From the NCBI GenBank assembly GCA_900317025.1, contig ONFG01000011.1, positions 11,835 through 54,259 on the forward strand: DNA of 42,425 nucleotides, in the 5' to 3' direction. Source of the DNA: an uncultured Eubacteriales bacterium (GTDB lineage: Bacteria > Bacillota > Clostridia > Oscillospirales > Acutalibacteraceae). Each line of letters opens with the position of its first letter. The first letter of the stretch is position 1. The notes beneath the pieces were generated by a model. It saw only the letters and a program-made list of their open reading frames with translations, had not been told where the DNA came from and searched no databases. The translations under genes and the position numbers were made by a program. Of this stretch, positions 25,007 through 33,184 are shown piece by piece.

Positions 25007-25627
25007 TCACCACAAAAGAGCGATGCAAAATACCGACCCGGCGCCGCCTTGGATAAGCTGCTGCGCGCAGGCGGAAAGCGTCGCGCCCGTTGTGACCACA
25101 TCATCAAAAAGAAGGATATCCTTCCCCTTCACCCGGTCACCGCCGGCTGCCCTGTAAAGCCCTTGCACGTTTTTGAGCCGCTCCTCCGCGCTCAGCGAAT
25201 GTTGGAACTGCTTTTTCCTCGTCTGAGTCAGAAGAGGACGGTAAGGCGCACCCATAAGCTTTGCGGTGCTGCCCGCCAGCAGCTTCACCTGATCGAAGCG
25301 GTCCTCCGTTATATCAAGCGACGCCGGAACAGATGTATAGACGTCGAAGCTGCGGTCTCCGAGATTTTCCTCGATCAGCCTTGACAGCGTGAGCGAGAAT
25401 GGCTTGTAATACTGCCGACAGCCGTGATACTTAAAGTTCAGCACCGCCGTTCTGTACGCGCCGTCGTATTCAAAAGCAGAGATACACTGCGTGCCGTTCG
25501 GGAGCGTCTGAAAATGCGGCTCGACCTCCAGCAGATCGGCGCAGCCCGGGCAGGCTTCTTTCACTCCTGCGGTAAGCTCGCCGCAGTAAGGGCATCTCGG
25601 CGGGAAGAACATATCATACAGCGTCAT
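25007..25627 (-). CDS. comF: ComF-family amidophosphoribosyltransferase-like protein (206 aa)
   Basis: The N-terminus has a zinc-binding four-Cys module (CPYCGEL...CPGCADL). The C-terminus is a type I phosphoribosyltransferase fold with the PRPP motif ILLFDDVVTTGATL and the family blocks RFDQVKLLA and RKKQFQHSLSAEERLKNVQGLY. In Bacillus ComFC takes part in DNA uptake for transformation; many non-competent Firmicutes carry homologues, so competence should not be assumed. A GAGGTGAG ribosome site precedes the ATG. It follows recD2 by 35 nt and is probably in the same transcript. Confidence 0.92.
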   Translation of the reverse strand: MTLYDMFFPPRCPYCGELTAGVKEACPGCADLLEVEPHFQTLPNGTQCISAFEYDGAYRTAVLNFKYHGCRQYYKPFSLTLSRLIEENLGDRSFDVYTSVPASLDITEDRFDQVKLLAGSTAKLMGAPYRPLLTQTRKKQFQHSLSAEERLKNVQGLYRAAGGDRVKGKDILLFDDVVTTGATLSACAQQLIQGGAGSVFCIALLW

Positions 25628-25662
25628 GGCTCACCTCATGATCCCTTTCGTCAATAAAAGGT

Positions 25663-27867
25663 TCAGCGTTTAAGGAAATCCTCCAGCATCGTATAGCGGA
25701 CGGTCTTCTTGTTGTTGCCGACCATCGCCGTTACCTGGTCGGGTCTGCCGACAAGTATCAGCAGCTTTTTAGCCCTCGTCACGGCGGTGTAGAGCAGGTT
25801 GCGGTACAATAGCTGCCGCGGCGTGTTGTAAAGCGGGATCACGACCGCCTCGAACTCGTTGCCCTGGCTCTTATGCACCGTTGTGCAGTAGGCAAGGTCG
25901 AGCTGCGGCACGTCGTCGTATGTATATTTTGCCGTTTTGTCGTCAAACGTGACGATCACCTCGCGGCGGTTTCTGTCTATTTCGGAAAGCACGCCGATCT
26001 CGCCGTTGAAAACACCCTCGCCCATCGAGCCGTCGTTTCTCTCCCACGGCAGGTCGTAGTTATTTTTCATCTGCATGACCTTGTCGCCGACGCGCAGAGT
26101 GCGGTCGTTTACGATCAGCTCTGCCTTCTGCTCACTTTGCGGGTTTATCGCCTCCTGCAAAGCGCGGTTAAGCTCTGCCGTGCCGAGGGCGCCCACACGA
26201 GAGGGCGAGAGCACCTGTATATCGCTCATGACGGAGTAGCCGTATGCCTTTGGCAAACGCGTTTTGCAAAGGTCGATGACCGTTTTCATCGCAAGCTCTT
26301 CGCTATCGCAGCGCAGGAAGAAGAAGTCGTTGTCCTTTACGTCGATAACGGGCTGCTCGCCATTGTTGATGCGGTGGGCATTGGTGATGATAAGGCTTTT
26401 CATCGACTGGCGGAAGACCTCGTTGAGCGCCACCGTCGGCAGCACGCCCGAAGCGATCATGTCGCCCAGGACGTTGCCCGCGCCCACACTCGGGAGCTGG
26501 TCGCTGTCGCCGACGAGTATAAGGCGGCAGCCCAGCGGGAACGCTCTCATGAGGCTGTCGAGCAGCATACTGTCGATCATCGAGACTTCGTCGAGCACGA
26601 GCGCGTCGCACGAGAGCGGGTTGTTTTCGTTTTTTCGGAAGATGTGGCGGTCGTCCTCTGACCATCCGACCTCCAGCAGGCGGTGGATTGTCTTAGCCTC
26701 GCAGCCTGTGACGTCGCTCATGCGCTGAGCCGCCCTGCCCGTAGGCGCCGCGAGAAAGACCTTCTCGCCGTTGTCCTGCAATATCTTTATTATCGCGTTG
26801 AGCGTTGTCGTTTTTCCCGTTCCGGGGCCGCCCGTCAGTATAAGCGTACCCTTTGAGAGTGCCATTCTTATGGCTTCCTTCTGAAGCTCTGCGTACTTTA
26901 TGTTTGCCTCCCGCTCGATCTCGGCGATCCTGCCGTCGATGTTCTCTATCACCTGCGGCGGGAAGCGCAGAAGCATTTGCAGCCTTGCGGCGGCGTACGT
27001 TTCCGCCCTGTGGAACGACGGGAGAAAGATAAACTCGACCTCGTCGCTTTGGCGAACGTCGGAATAAAGAGAAGCGTCGGCGGTCATATCGTTTATGACC
27101 TCTTCGATAAGCTCCTCTGGCGAACCCGTGAATTCAGCGCACTTCGCGCACAGCTTTGCCCTCGGCACGCACGTGAATCCGTTGCGTACACCGTTGTGCT
27201 TCAATATATGCACGAGCGCCGCGCGCAGCCTCAGTCTGCTGTCTACGGAGGATTCCAGCCCACCGGCGATGGCGTCGGCGCGCTCGAAGCTTATGTTTAT
27301 GCCCTCCTCACACAGCACGTAGGGGTTTGATTCGATAAGCTCCCTCGCATGAGAGCCAAGCTTGTTCCAGATGCGCACCGCCTCCTCGGGGCGGATATCG
27401 TAGCCCGCAAGGAAGATCGCAAGCTCCCGAAAGCCGAACGTCGTTTTTACCTGCTCGGCGATGTCCTTCGCCTTCTCGAGCGAGATTCCCTTGACGCTCG
27501 CAAGCTCCTCGGGCGAATCCGCCATCACTTCAAGAGAGCGGTCGCCGAATTTTGCGACAATGTTCTGAGCCATTCTCGGCCCCACTCCCTTTACCGCCCT
27601 ACTCGAAAGGTACTTCAGGATCGCAACGCTCGTAGTTGGCGCCGACCTTTCAAACGACTTGACGGCAAGTTGCTCGCCGTAGGTCGGGTGATTCTTCACG
27701 GTGCCGGCAAGTTTCACCTCGTCGCCAACGTCGATGCCCGGCATTATGCCGACAGCGCAGATAAGCTCTTCGCCATCGTCGATATTCAGAACGGTGTAGC
27801 CGTTGTCTTCGTTTCGGTAGACAATGCCGTCAACGACGCCCGTCACCTCATACATTTCATTTTCCAT
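25663..27867 (-). CDS. recD2: RecD-like DNA helicase RecD2 (734 aa)
   Basis: RecD2 is a 5'-3' superfamily 1B DNA helicase found in bacteria without RecBCD; it acts in repair and replication-fork maintenance. The N-terminal extension includes an OB-like part and tandem helix-hairpin-helix motifs (SSRAVKGVGPRMAQNIVAKFG). The motor shows Walker A LTGGPGTGKTTTL, LDEVSMIDSML, GDSDQLPSVGAGNVL, and the C-terminal TVHKSQGNEFEAVVIPL with YTAVTRAKKLLILVG. Length fits the RecD2 family rather than RecD. The start at 27867 has AGAGG about 11 nt upstream. It heads the recD2-comF unit. Confidence 0.96.
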   Translation of the reverse strand: MENEMYEVTGVVDGIVYRNEDNGYTVLNIDDGEELICAVGIMPGIDVGDEVKLAGTVKNHPTYGEQLAVKSFERSAPTTSVAILKYLSSRAVKGVGPRMAQNIVAKFGDRSLEVMADSPEELASVKGISLEKAKDIAEQVKTTFGFRELAIFLAGYDIRPEEAVRIWNKLGSHARELIESNPYVLCEEGINISFERADAIAGGLESSVDSRLRLRAALVHILKHNGVRNGFTCVPRAKLCAKCAEFTGSPEELIEEVINDMTADASLYSDVRQSDEVEFIFLPSFHRAETYAAARLQMLLRFPPQVIENIDGRIAEIEREANIKYAELQKEAIRMALSKGTLILTGGPGTGKTTTLNAIIKILQDNGEKVFLAAPTGRAAQRMSDVTGCEAKTIHRLLEVGWSEDDRHIFRKNENNPLSCDALVLDEVSMIDSMLLDSLMRAFPLGCRLILVGDSDQLPSVGAGNVLGDMIASGVLPTVALNEVFRQSMKSLIITNAHRINNGEQPVIDVKDNDFFFLRCDSEELAMKTVIDLCKTRLPKAYGYSVMSDIQVLSPSRVGALGTAELNRALQEAINPQSEQKAELIVNDRTLRVGDKVMQMKNNYDLPWERNDGSMGEGVFNGEIGVLSEIDRNRREVIVTFDDKTAKYTYDDVPQLDLAYCTTVHKSQGNEFEAVVIPLYNTPRQLLYRNLLYTAVTRAKKLLILVGRPDQVTAMVGNNKKTVRYTMLEDFLKR

Positions 27868-27903
27868 CTAAAACAAGCCTCTGTAAAATCTCGAATCATA
27901 GTA

Positions 27904-27912
27904 ATTATAACA
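27904..27912 (-). promoter_or_regulatory. Extended -10 promoter of recD2
   Basis: TGTTATAAT on the minus strand gives an extended -10; no good -35 is seen 17 nt upstream. It lies about 40 nt before the recD2 ATG. Confidence 0.45.
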
Positions 27913-27962
27913 TAAATTGCACCGAAAATCATTACAGTTTATGAAAATTTTCAAAATATTAA

Positions 27963-27998
27963 AAATTCCCTCTTACCTTTGAATGTAAGAGGGAATTT
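27963..27998 (-). terminator. Terminator of murT-gatD
   Basis: AAATTCCCTCTTAC (27963-27976) and GTAAGAGGGAATTT (27985-27998) form a perfect 14-bp stem; on the minus strand it is followed by TTTAATATTTT. Confidence 0.9.
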
Positions 27999-28007
27999 CT
28001 GCCGAAG

Positions 28008-28727
28008 TTATTTATTTTTGACGAATCGGTTCACGATATACTTGTGAGCGTCATTCTCCGCTGTATCGTCGAGCGGTGCAAGCTCCGTCGGGAGACCGCG
28101 CTGCTCGAGCATGAGCTGAATGATGTGGTCGCAGAGCACCGGGTTTTTCGGGAGCAGCGAGCCGTGGAGGTACGTTGCGATAACGTTCTTGTAAACGACG
28201 CCCTCGACACCGTCTTTGCCGTTGTTGCCGAAGCCGTGGAGCACCTTTCCGAGCGGCGTGTGGTCGTTGATAAAAGTTCTTCCGCCGTGGTTTTCAAAGC
28301 CGACAATCGTTCCGAACTCTTCGTTTTCGATAACGACGTCTCCAATGAGGCGGCTATCTCCGATCTCCGTCTGAATGTTGAGGATCTCCAGACCCTCGAT
28401 CGTCTCGTCCTTAAGCTTGTAGTAGCTGCCGAGAAGCTGGTAGCCGCCGCAGACGGCGAGAAGCACGCCGCCGTCGTTTACGTAAGACGTAAGCTCCTGC
28501 TTCATCGACATAAGCTTGTCGCGCACGAGAAGCTGCTCTCTGTCGGAGCCGCCGCCGAGGAAAACGAGGTCGTAGTCGGTGAAGTGTATCTTTTCATTGC
28601 CGTAGATCGAGTCCGTCTCGATCTCTATGCCGCGCCACTCACACCGCTTCGTTACGGTCGTGATGTTGCCGATGTCGCCGTAGAGGTTGAGAAGGTCGGG
28701 GTAAAGATGAGCTATTTTCAGTTTCAT
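28008..28727 (-). CDS. gatD: Lipid II isoglutaminyl synthase, glutaminase subunit GatD (239 aa)
   Basis: GatD supplies ammonia from glutamine to MurT, which amidates the D-glutamate of lipid II. It is a class I amidotransferase of the CobB/CobQ-like type. The nucleophile is Cys93 in LLAVCGGYQLLG and the catalytic His is in ATYLHGSLLPKNP. The N-terminus IAHLYPDLLNLYGDIGNI is the family signature. The gene overlaps the end of murT by 4 nt (ATGA), consistent with the stable MurT-GatD heterodimer. Length matches characterised GatD proteins. Confidence 0.96.
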   Translation of the reverse strand: MKLKIAHLYPDLLNLYGDIGNITTVTKRCEWRGIEIETDSIYGNEKIHFTDYDLVFLGGGSDREQLLVRDKLMSMKQELTSYVNDGGVLLAVCGGYQLLGSYYKLKDETIEGLEILNIQTEIGDSRLIGDVVIENEEFGTIVGFENHGGRTFINDHTPLGKVLHGFGNNGKDGVEGVVYKNVIATYLHGSLLPKNPVLCDHIIQLMLEQRGLPTELAPLDDTAENDAHKYIVNRFVKNK

Positions 28728-30058
28728 TTATATTCCTCCTCAAGCTCCTTGAGTATCTTCTTGGTTGAGAAGAGCAGCGTGTAATTTACTACGATGTAAA
28801 CGCGCTCGCCGCTGCCGTTTACGGCGTTCATGATGTCGTCCTTCACATTGCCGCCCGTCGTGATCTTATCGGCGGGGATATCGCAATATTTCAGGCGGAC
28901 AGCCATATCCTTTGAGCGGATGCCCGTCGTTGTGCAGCTCTTGACCGATTCGTCGCAAAGCTGTTCAAAGTCTACGTCCCAGAGCCACGAAACGTCGTTG
29001 CCGTCGGGGTCGTTGTCGTTTATGCCGATCACAACGTCCTTTGTGCGCTTTTCCGCAAGTACGTTGCTTATGCTGCGGTTGAAGCTTGCGGGGTTCTTTG
29101 CGAGGTTGAACACGACGAGCTTGCCCTTGATCGTGAACTCCTCCATTCTGCCCGACTGCCCCTTGTATTTTTGCAGACCGTCGACTATCTTATCCTGCGC
29201 GATGCCGCATTTGTCGGCGAAGGCGTAGGCTGCGAGCGCATTGTATATGTTGTAGATGCCCTTGCAGGGGAGGTCGACGTGAGCACCCTTGACATCAAAA
29301 GAAACGTAATCCTCCGAGGTGATATTGCTGCCGTCGTAGTCCGGGGTCGGGCGCTTGAAGCCGCATTTTTCACAGCGGTACTTACCGAGCTGACCGTACT
29401 GGTAGAAGTCGTATTTAAGCTCCGTTCCGCAAACTCTGCAATAGCGCCCCTCTCTCGTTTCGTTGAGGTTTAAGCCAAGGTTTTCGGATATGCCGTAGTA
29501 GACGGTGTTCTTGTGGTCAAGACCGAGGGAGGCAGTGAGCGGGTCGTCGCCGTTTAAAACGAGCAGCGAATCCTCCGCCTTTCCGAGTGCCTCCTTGATG
29601 TACTGTATCGTCGTGTCTATCTCGCCGTAACGATCCATCTGATCTCTGAAAAGATTTGTTATGACGATCTTTGTCGGGGTGATATATTTAAGGATAATAC
29701 GCGCGTAAGCCTCGTCCATTTCAAGGCACGCATAATCCGCCTTGACCCTGCCGGAAAGCGTAGCGTAATTGATGAACGCCGCCACAACGCCCGAGAGCAT
29801 ATTCGAGCCGACCTTGTTGCAGACAACGGTGCTGCCCTGATTTTCAAGCACGGTTAGAATCATATTATTTGTGGTGGTTTTTCCGTTAGTACCCCATACG
29901 GCAACGATGTCCTTCTCGATATCGCCGGAAAGGCGGGTCAGGATATCGGGGCAGATCTTGAGGGCGATGGTGCCGGGCGTGGAGCTTCCGTTTTTACCGA
30001 GCAGCTTCGAGCCTGCGATGGCAAGCTTTGCCGCCCACACTGCGAGAATCTTACGCAT
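28724..30058 (-). CDS. murT: Lipid II isoglutaminyl synthase, ATP-dependent subunit MurT (444 aa)
   Basis: MurT is a Mur-ligase-like enzyme; with GatD it converts the alpha-carboxyl of D-Glu in lipid II to the amide. ATP-binding VAVWGTNGKTTTNNMIL and the middle Mur-ligase block GDDPLTAS are present. A family-specific zinc ribbon (CRVCGTELKYDF...YRCEKCGFKRP) is inserted in the central domain. The C-terminal DUF1727 region includes VFNLAKNPASFNRSI and GINDNDPDGNDVSWLWDVDF. GGAGG is 7 nt before the ATG. First gene of the murT-gatD operon. Confidence 0.97.
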   Translation of the reverse strand: MRKILAVWAAKLAIAGSKLLGKNGSSTPGTIALKICPDILTRLSGDIEKDIVAVWGTNGKTTTNNMILTVLENQGSTVVCNKVGSNMLSGVVAAFINYATLSGRVKADYACLEMDEAYARIILKYITPTKIVITNLFRDQMDRYGEIDTTIQYIKEALGKAEDSLLVLNGDDPLTASLGLDHKNTVYYGISENLGLNLNETREGRYCRVCGTELKYDFYQYGQLGKYRCEKCGFKRPTPDYDGSNITSEDYVSFDVKGAHVDLPCKGIYNIYNALAAYAFADKCGIAQDKIVDGLQKYKGQSGRMEEFTIKGKLVVFNLAKNPASFNRSISNVLAEKRTKDVVIGINDNDPDGNDVSWLWDVDFEQLCDESVKSCTTTGIRSKDMAVRLKYCDIPADKITTGGNVKDDIMNAVNGSGERVYIVVNYTLLFSTKKILKELEEEYK

Positions 30059-30120
30059 TTTAAAACCTCCGGATAGATCAGTTATTTAAGCCCCCGTCGG
30101 GGAGGCGCTTGATTATTATG

Positions 30121-30149
30121 TTGACACATACCGCTAATTATGATACCAT
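30121..30149 (+). promoter_or_regulatory. Plus-strand half of a bidirectional promoter
   Basis: TTGACA (30121-30126), 17-nt spacer, TACCAT (30144-30149). Its -10 overlaps the -10 of the murT promoter on the other strand. It points toward dut but lies about 200 nt upstream, and dut has a nearer promoter. Confidence 0.4.
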
Positions 30150-30168
30150 ACACGCCCGTATTTGTCAA
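30140..30168 (-). promoter_or_regulatory. Promoter of murT-gatD
   Basis: TTGACA (30168-30163), 17-nt spacer, TATCAT (30145-30140) on the minus strand, about 80 nt before the murT start. Confidence 0.75.
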
Positions 30169-30292
30169 AACGTAATCACCACGTTTTTTTATTGAACACA
30201 GCGCGCTTTTTTGTGAAATGAGTTCATACGGCGCAAAGGGAGCACGTCCGTTTCAATAATAATATGCAGCAAAGGCAGAGAAAAGTACAGTA

Positions 30293-30321
30293 TTGCTCAG
30301 TTCATTAAAATGTGATAAAAT
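30293..30321 (+). promoter_or_regulatory. Promoter of dut
   Basis: TTGCTC (30293-30298), 17-nt spacer, TAAAAT (30316-30321), 30 nt before the ATG at 30351. Confidence 0.6.
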
Positions 30322-30350
30322 ATAGAAAAGCAATAAAAGGAGGCGTTTTT

Positions 30351-30869
30351 ATGGAAAAGATGGCAAAATTTGAAAAGGTGAGCTTCGGGGTGTTCAAGGA
30401 AGCGTGTGAAAAGCTTTGCCCGGAGCTTTCCCTCGACGAGATAACGGCGGCTTACGAATCGATAAAGCTTCCGAGGCGCGCGACGAAAGGCTCGGCGGGC
30501 TACGACTTTTTCTCCCCTCTTTCGCTGCAAAGCGGCATAAAAAAAGGTGACGCGTTTACCTTCCCCACGGGCGTCCGCTGCAAAATGAAAGAGGGCTGGG
30601 TACTCGTTATCTGCCCCAGAAGCGGCATGGGCTTTAAAACAGGGATTCACCTCGCCAACACCGTCGGCGTCATCGACCAAGACTATTACTATTCCGACAA
30701 CGAGGGGCATATCATGGTGAAACTCGTAAACGACGCGAGCCTTGCCAGAGACATCGAGATCCACTGGGGCGACGCCATATGTCAGGGGCTTTTTCTCCCG
30801 TTCGGCATCGCCGAGGGCGACGACGCGCAGAAGTCCAGAAACGGCGGCTTCGGCAGCACCGGAAAATAA
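30351..30869 (+). CDS. dut: dUTP diphosphatase (trimeric type) with N-terminal extension (172 aa)
   Basis: The enzyme hydrolyses dUTP to dUMP, keeping uracil out of DNA. The five trimeric dUTPase motifs are in order: ATKGSAGYDFFSP (44-56), PRSGMGFK (89-96), NTVGVIDQDYY (103-113), GDAICQGLF (about 141), and RNGGFGSTGK (163-172), the last being the glycine-rich P-loop-like tail. Motif 4 has CQGLF where AQLV is common, a modest deviation. About 40 residues precede motif 1, longer than in the minimal E. coli enzyme and of unknown role. The start at 30351 has GGAGG 7 nt upstream. Confidence 0.9.
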   Translation: MEKMAKFEKVSFGVFKEACEKLCPELSLDEITAAYESIKLPRRATKGSAGYDFFSPLSLQSGIKKGDAFTFPTGVRCKMKEGWVLVICPRSGMGFKTGIHLANTVGVIDQDYYYSDNEGHIMVKLVNDASLARDIEIHWGDAICQGLFLPFGIAEGDDAQKSRNGGFGSTGK

Positions 30870-30900
30870 GTTTGCCGTATTTTGAATTTTTTTGATATTC

Positions 30901-30929
30901 TTGTAGAAATCGGACGAAATATGTATTAT
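30901..30929 (+). promoter_or_regulatory. Promoter of ppa
   Basis: TTGTAG (30901-30906), 17-nt spacer, TATTAT (30924-30929), about 57 nt before ppa. Confidence 0.55.
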
Positions 30930-30986
30930 AATTAAAGACGGAAGTATACTGATACATCGAATTCATTTATAAACGGAGGAAACTAT

Positions 30987-31523
30987 ATGAACATTTGGCA
31001 CGACATCAGCGAGGAACGCATCTCCGCGGAGGACTTTGTCGCCTGCATCGAGATCTCGAAGGGCAGCAAGCTCAAGTATGAGCTTGACAAGCAGACGGGT
31101 ATGCTTATCCTCGACAGGATACTCTACACCTCGACCCACTACCCCGCAAACTACGGCTTTATCCCGAGAACGTATGCCGACGATAAAGACCCGCTCGACG
31201 TGCTCGTCGTCTGCTCGCAGCAGATCGAGCCGCTCACGCTCGTCCGCTGCTACCCGATCGGCGTTATCAAGATGATCGACAACGGCAGAAACGACGAGAA
31301 GATCATCGCTATCCCCTTCAACGACCCGACCTACAACGAGTATACCGACATCTCTCAGCTTCCCGCACACATTTTCGACGAGATGTGCCACTTCTTCACC
31401 GTATACAAAACTCTCGAAAACAAAGAGACAGCGGTCGACGAGGTTCAGGGGCGCGACGCCGCTATCAAGATCATCAACCAAACGATCGAATCATACAAGA
31501 AAGGCTTCTGCGGTAAACTCTAA
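30987..31523 (+). CDS. ppa: Inorganic pyrophosphatase, family I (178 aa)
   Basis: Soluble family I pyrophosphatase that hydrolyses PPi to two phosphates and pulls biosynthetic reactions forward. The conserved blocks are SKLKYELDKQTGMLILDR, YPANYGFIPRTYADDKDPLDVLV (with the D-x-D-P-x-D metal-binding signature) and the later block FNDPTYNEYTDISQLP. Length is normal. A GGAGG ribosome site precedes the ATG. Having a family I enzyme rather than the Mn-dependent family II (PpaC) common in Firmicutes is a mild taxonomic clue. Confidence 0.95.
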   Translation: MNIWHDISEERISAEDFVACIEISKGSKLKYELDKQTGMLILDRILYTSTHYPANYGFIPRTYADDKDPLDVLVVCSQQIEPLTLVRCYPIGVIKMIDNGRNDEKIIAIPFNDPTYNEYTDISQLPAHIFDEMCHFFTVYKTLENKETAVDEVQGRDAAIKIINQTIESYKKGFCGKL

Positions 31524-32021
31524 ATGAAAAAGATCGAAACCAAACGCTGCCGCAACATACGCCGTGTACTTATCGCGCTCTTCGTAGTCTGCGCCTATAT
31601 GCTCTCAACGACCTTCGTCTACGCCTACGTCACCGTTGACGGCGAGGAAAAGCTGATCTCCGAAACAGCGCTCAACCTCGCCTTCGGAACGATAAGCGGA
31701 AGCCACCCGGCGTACCGCAACACGGTAGTCGGCGTCATGTATATGCTTATCCCGCTGATCGGCTTCCTCTTCATGTTCTTCGACCACAGAAGCAACCTTA
31801 AAAACTTTGTCGGCATCGTCTGCGGGATCGTCGGCTGCCTCTCGATCGGGCTTCCGATTGGCTTCAACGCCGAGCTGGGGCTTGGTGTCGGCGCATTTGT
31901 GAGCATGATACTCTATATGTTCGTCACGATGCTTTCGGCGATCTCCGTGTTCATGAAGCTTGAAGACGACCGGAAGGACAAATCGCCCGAAAACGCACCG
32001 AGGCTTAAAAAGCACGAATAA
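31524..32021 (+). CDS. Small membrane protein of unknown function (165 aa)
   Basis: Four hydrophobic segments are visible: a signal-like N-terminal helix (RRVLIALFVVCAYMLSTTFVYAY), then VGVMYMLIPLIGFLFMFF, FVGIVCGIVGCLSIGLPIGF and VGAFVSMILYMFVTMLSAISVFM. The tail is charged (KLEDDRKDKSPENAPRLKKHE). The ATG immediately abuts the ppa stop, so it is cotranslated with ppa; whether this reflects shared function is not known. I do not recognise the family. Confidence 0.65.
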   Translation: MKKIETKRCRNIRRVLIALFVVCAYMLSTTFVYAYVTVDGEEKLISETALNLAFGTISGSHPAYRNTVVGVMYMLIPLIGFLFMFFDHRSNLKNFVGIVCGIVGCLSIGLPIGFNAELGLGVGAFVSMILYMFVTMLSAISVFMKLEDDRKDKSPENAPRLKKHE

Positions 32022-32064
32022 CCCCGCAGGATAACGAGCGCTTCCAAAACAGATTTTGACAACA

Positions 32065-32108
32065 GGCACGGATGGCAAACGCCGCTTTCCGTGCCATGTT
32101 TTTTATTT
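32065..32108 (+). terminator. Terminator of ppa and the following membrane protein gene
   Basis: GGCACGGA (32065-32072) and TCCGTGCC (32088-32095) form the stem, followed by ATGTTTTTTATTTTT. Confidence 0.85.
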
Positions 32109-32148
32109 TTCTTTTGGTATGTGACGATTAAATTATTCAATTTATATA

Positions 32149-32177
32149 TTGTAGAAAGACGAGTGAAATGGTATAAT
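32149..32177 (+). promoter_or_regulatory. Promoter of nadA
   Basis: TTGTAG (32149-32154), 17-nt spacer, TATAAT (32172-32177), about 67 nt before nadA. Confidence 0.7.
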
Positions 32178-32199
32178 TAGTTTGTATTGTAAAAATTCG

Positions 32200-32225
32200 A
32201 TACCGGCAGCTTTTGCCGCCGGTAT
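32200..32225 (+). promoter_or_regulatory. Leader hairpin before the nadA ribosome site
   Basis: ATACCGGC (32200-32207) and GCCGGTAT (32218-32225) form a perfect 8-bp stem directly followed by AAAAAGGAG, the ribosome site of nadA. It could set mRNA stability or control initiation; it matches no riboswitch I can name. Confidence 0.5.
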
Positions 32226-32243
32226 AAAAAGGAGTTTATCAGA

Positions 32244-33158
32244 ATGAAAATACCCGAGCTTCAGCAGGAGATACTCAGGCTGAAAAAGGAACAGGACGTT
32301 TGCATTCTCGCTCACAGCTACCAGACAAGGGAGATCACCGAGGTCGCAGACTTCACGGGCGATTCCTTTGCGCTCAGCGTTGAGGCGTCCAAGGTAAAGA
32401 ACAAGACGGTCATCATGTGCGGCGTTCGCTTCATGGCGGAGACGGTAAAGCTGCTTTCCCCCGAAAAGACGGTCTACCTCGCAAACGCGACGGCGGGCTG
32501 CCCCATGGCGGAGCAGATGGACAAGGAGATGATCTCTCGCTTCAAGGTGCAGAACCCGAGCTACACTGTCGTGGCTTACATCAACACAACGACCGACCTC
32601 AAAACCGTCTGCGACGTCTGCGTAACGTCTTCGTCGGCAGTGAAGATCGTAAAGAAGCTCGAGGCGAAGGATATCCTCTTTATCCCCGACTGCAACCTCG
32701 GCTCATTCGTAGCGAAGAACGTTCCCGAGAAGAACATCAAGACGCTGCAGGGCGGCTGCCCGATACACGCCGCTGTTCCCTACTCCGCCGTTGAACAGGC
32801 GAGAAGGCTTCACCCCGACGCGCTGCTGCTCGTTCACCCCGAGTGCGTTCCGAAGGTTGCTGAGGCTGCCGATTACGTCGGCTCGACTAAGGGCATCATT
32901 GATTATGCGATGAACAGCAAGGCGAAGGAATTCATCATTGGCACGGAGATCGCGATCGCGTCTTACCTTGCTTACGAATGTCCCGACAAGAAGTTCTACA
33001 CGCTCTCGAAGGAGCTTATCTGCCCGAATATGAAGGCGACGACGCTCGTAGACGTTTACAACACGCTCAAGGGCTGCGGCGGCGAGGAAATGCTCCTTGA
33101 CGACGAGACCATGACAAAGGCAAGAGTCTGCATCGACAAGATGATCGAGCTGGGCTGA
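32244..33158 (+). CDS. nadA: Quinolinate synthase NadA (304 aa)
   Basis: NadA condenses iminoaspartate with dihydroxyacetone phosphate to quinolinate in de novo NAD synthesis and carries an oxygen-sensitive 4Fe-4S cluster. The three ligating cysteines fit Cys86 (AGCPMAEQM), Cys172 (GGCPIHA) and Cys260 (LICPNMKATTL). AHSYQTREITEVADFTGDSFALS and FIPDCNLG are the substrate-binding blocks. About 300 residues is the normal size of the short NadA group. nadB and nadC, often adjacent, are not in the window. A good AGGAG ribosome site is present; the ABC permease gene begins 26 nt downstream, so cotranscription is possible. Confidence 0.96.
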   Translation: MKIPELQQEILRLKKEQDVCILAHSYQTREITEVADFTGDSFALSVEASKVKNKTVIMCGVRFMAETVKLLSPEKTVYLANATAGCPMAEQMDKEMISRFKVQNPSYTVVAYINTTTDLKTVCDVCVTSSSAVKIVKKLEAKDILFIPDCNLGSFVAKNVPEKNIKTLQGGCPIHAAVPYSAVEQARRLHPDALLLVHPECVPKVAEAADYVGSTKGIIDYAMNSKAKEFIIGTEIAIASYLAYECPDKKFYTLSKELICPNMKATTLVDVYNTLKGCGGEEMLLDDETMTKARVCIDKMIELG

Positions 33159-33184
33159 GTTTAAAAAGGGAAAGAAAACAGAAT

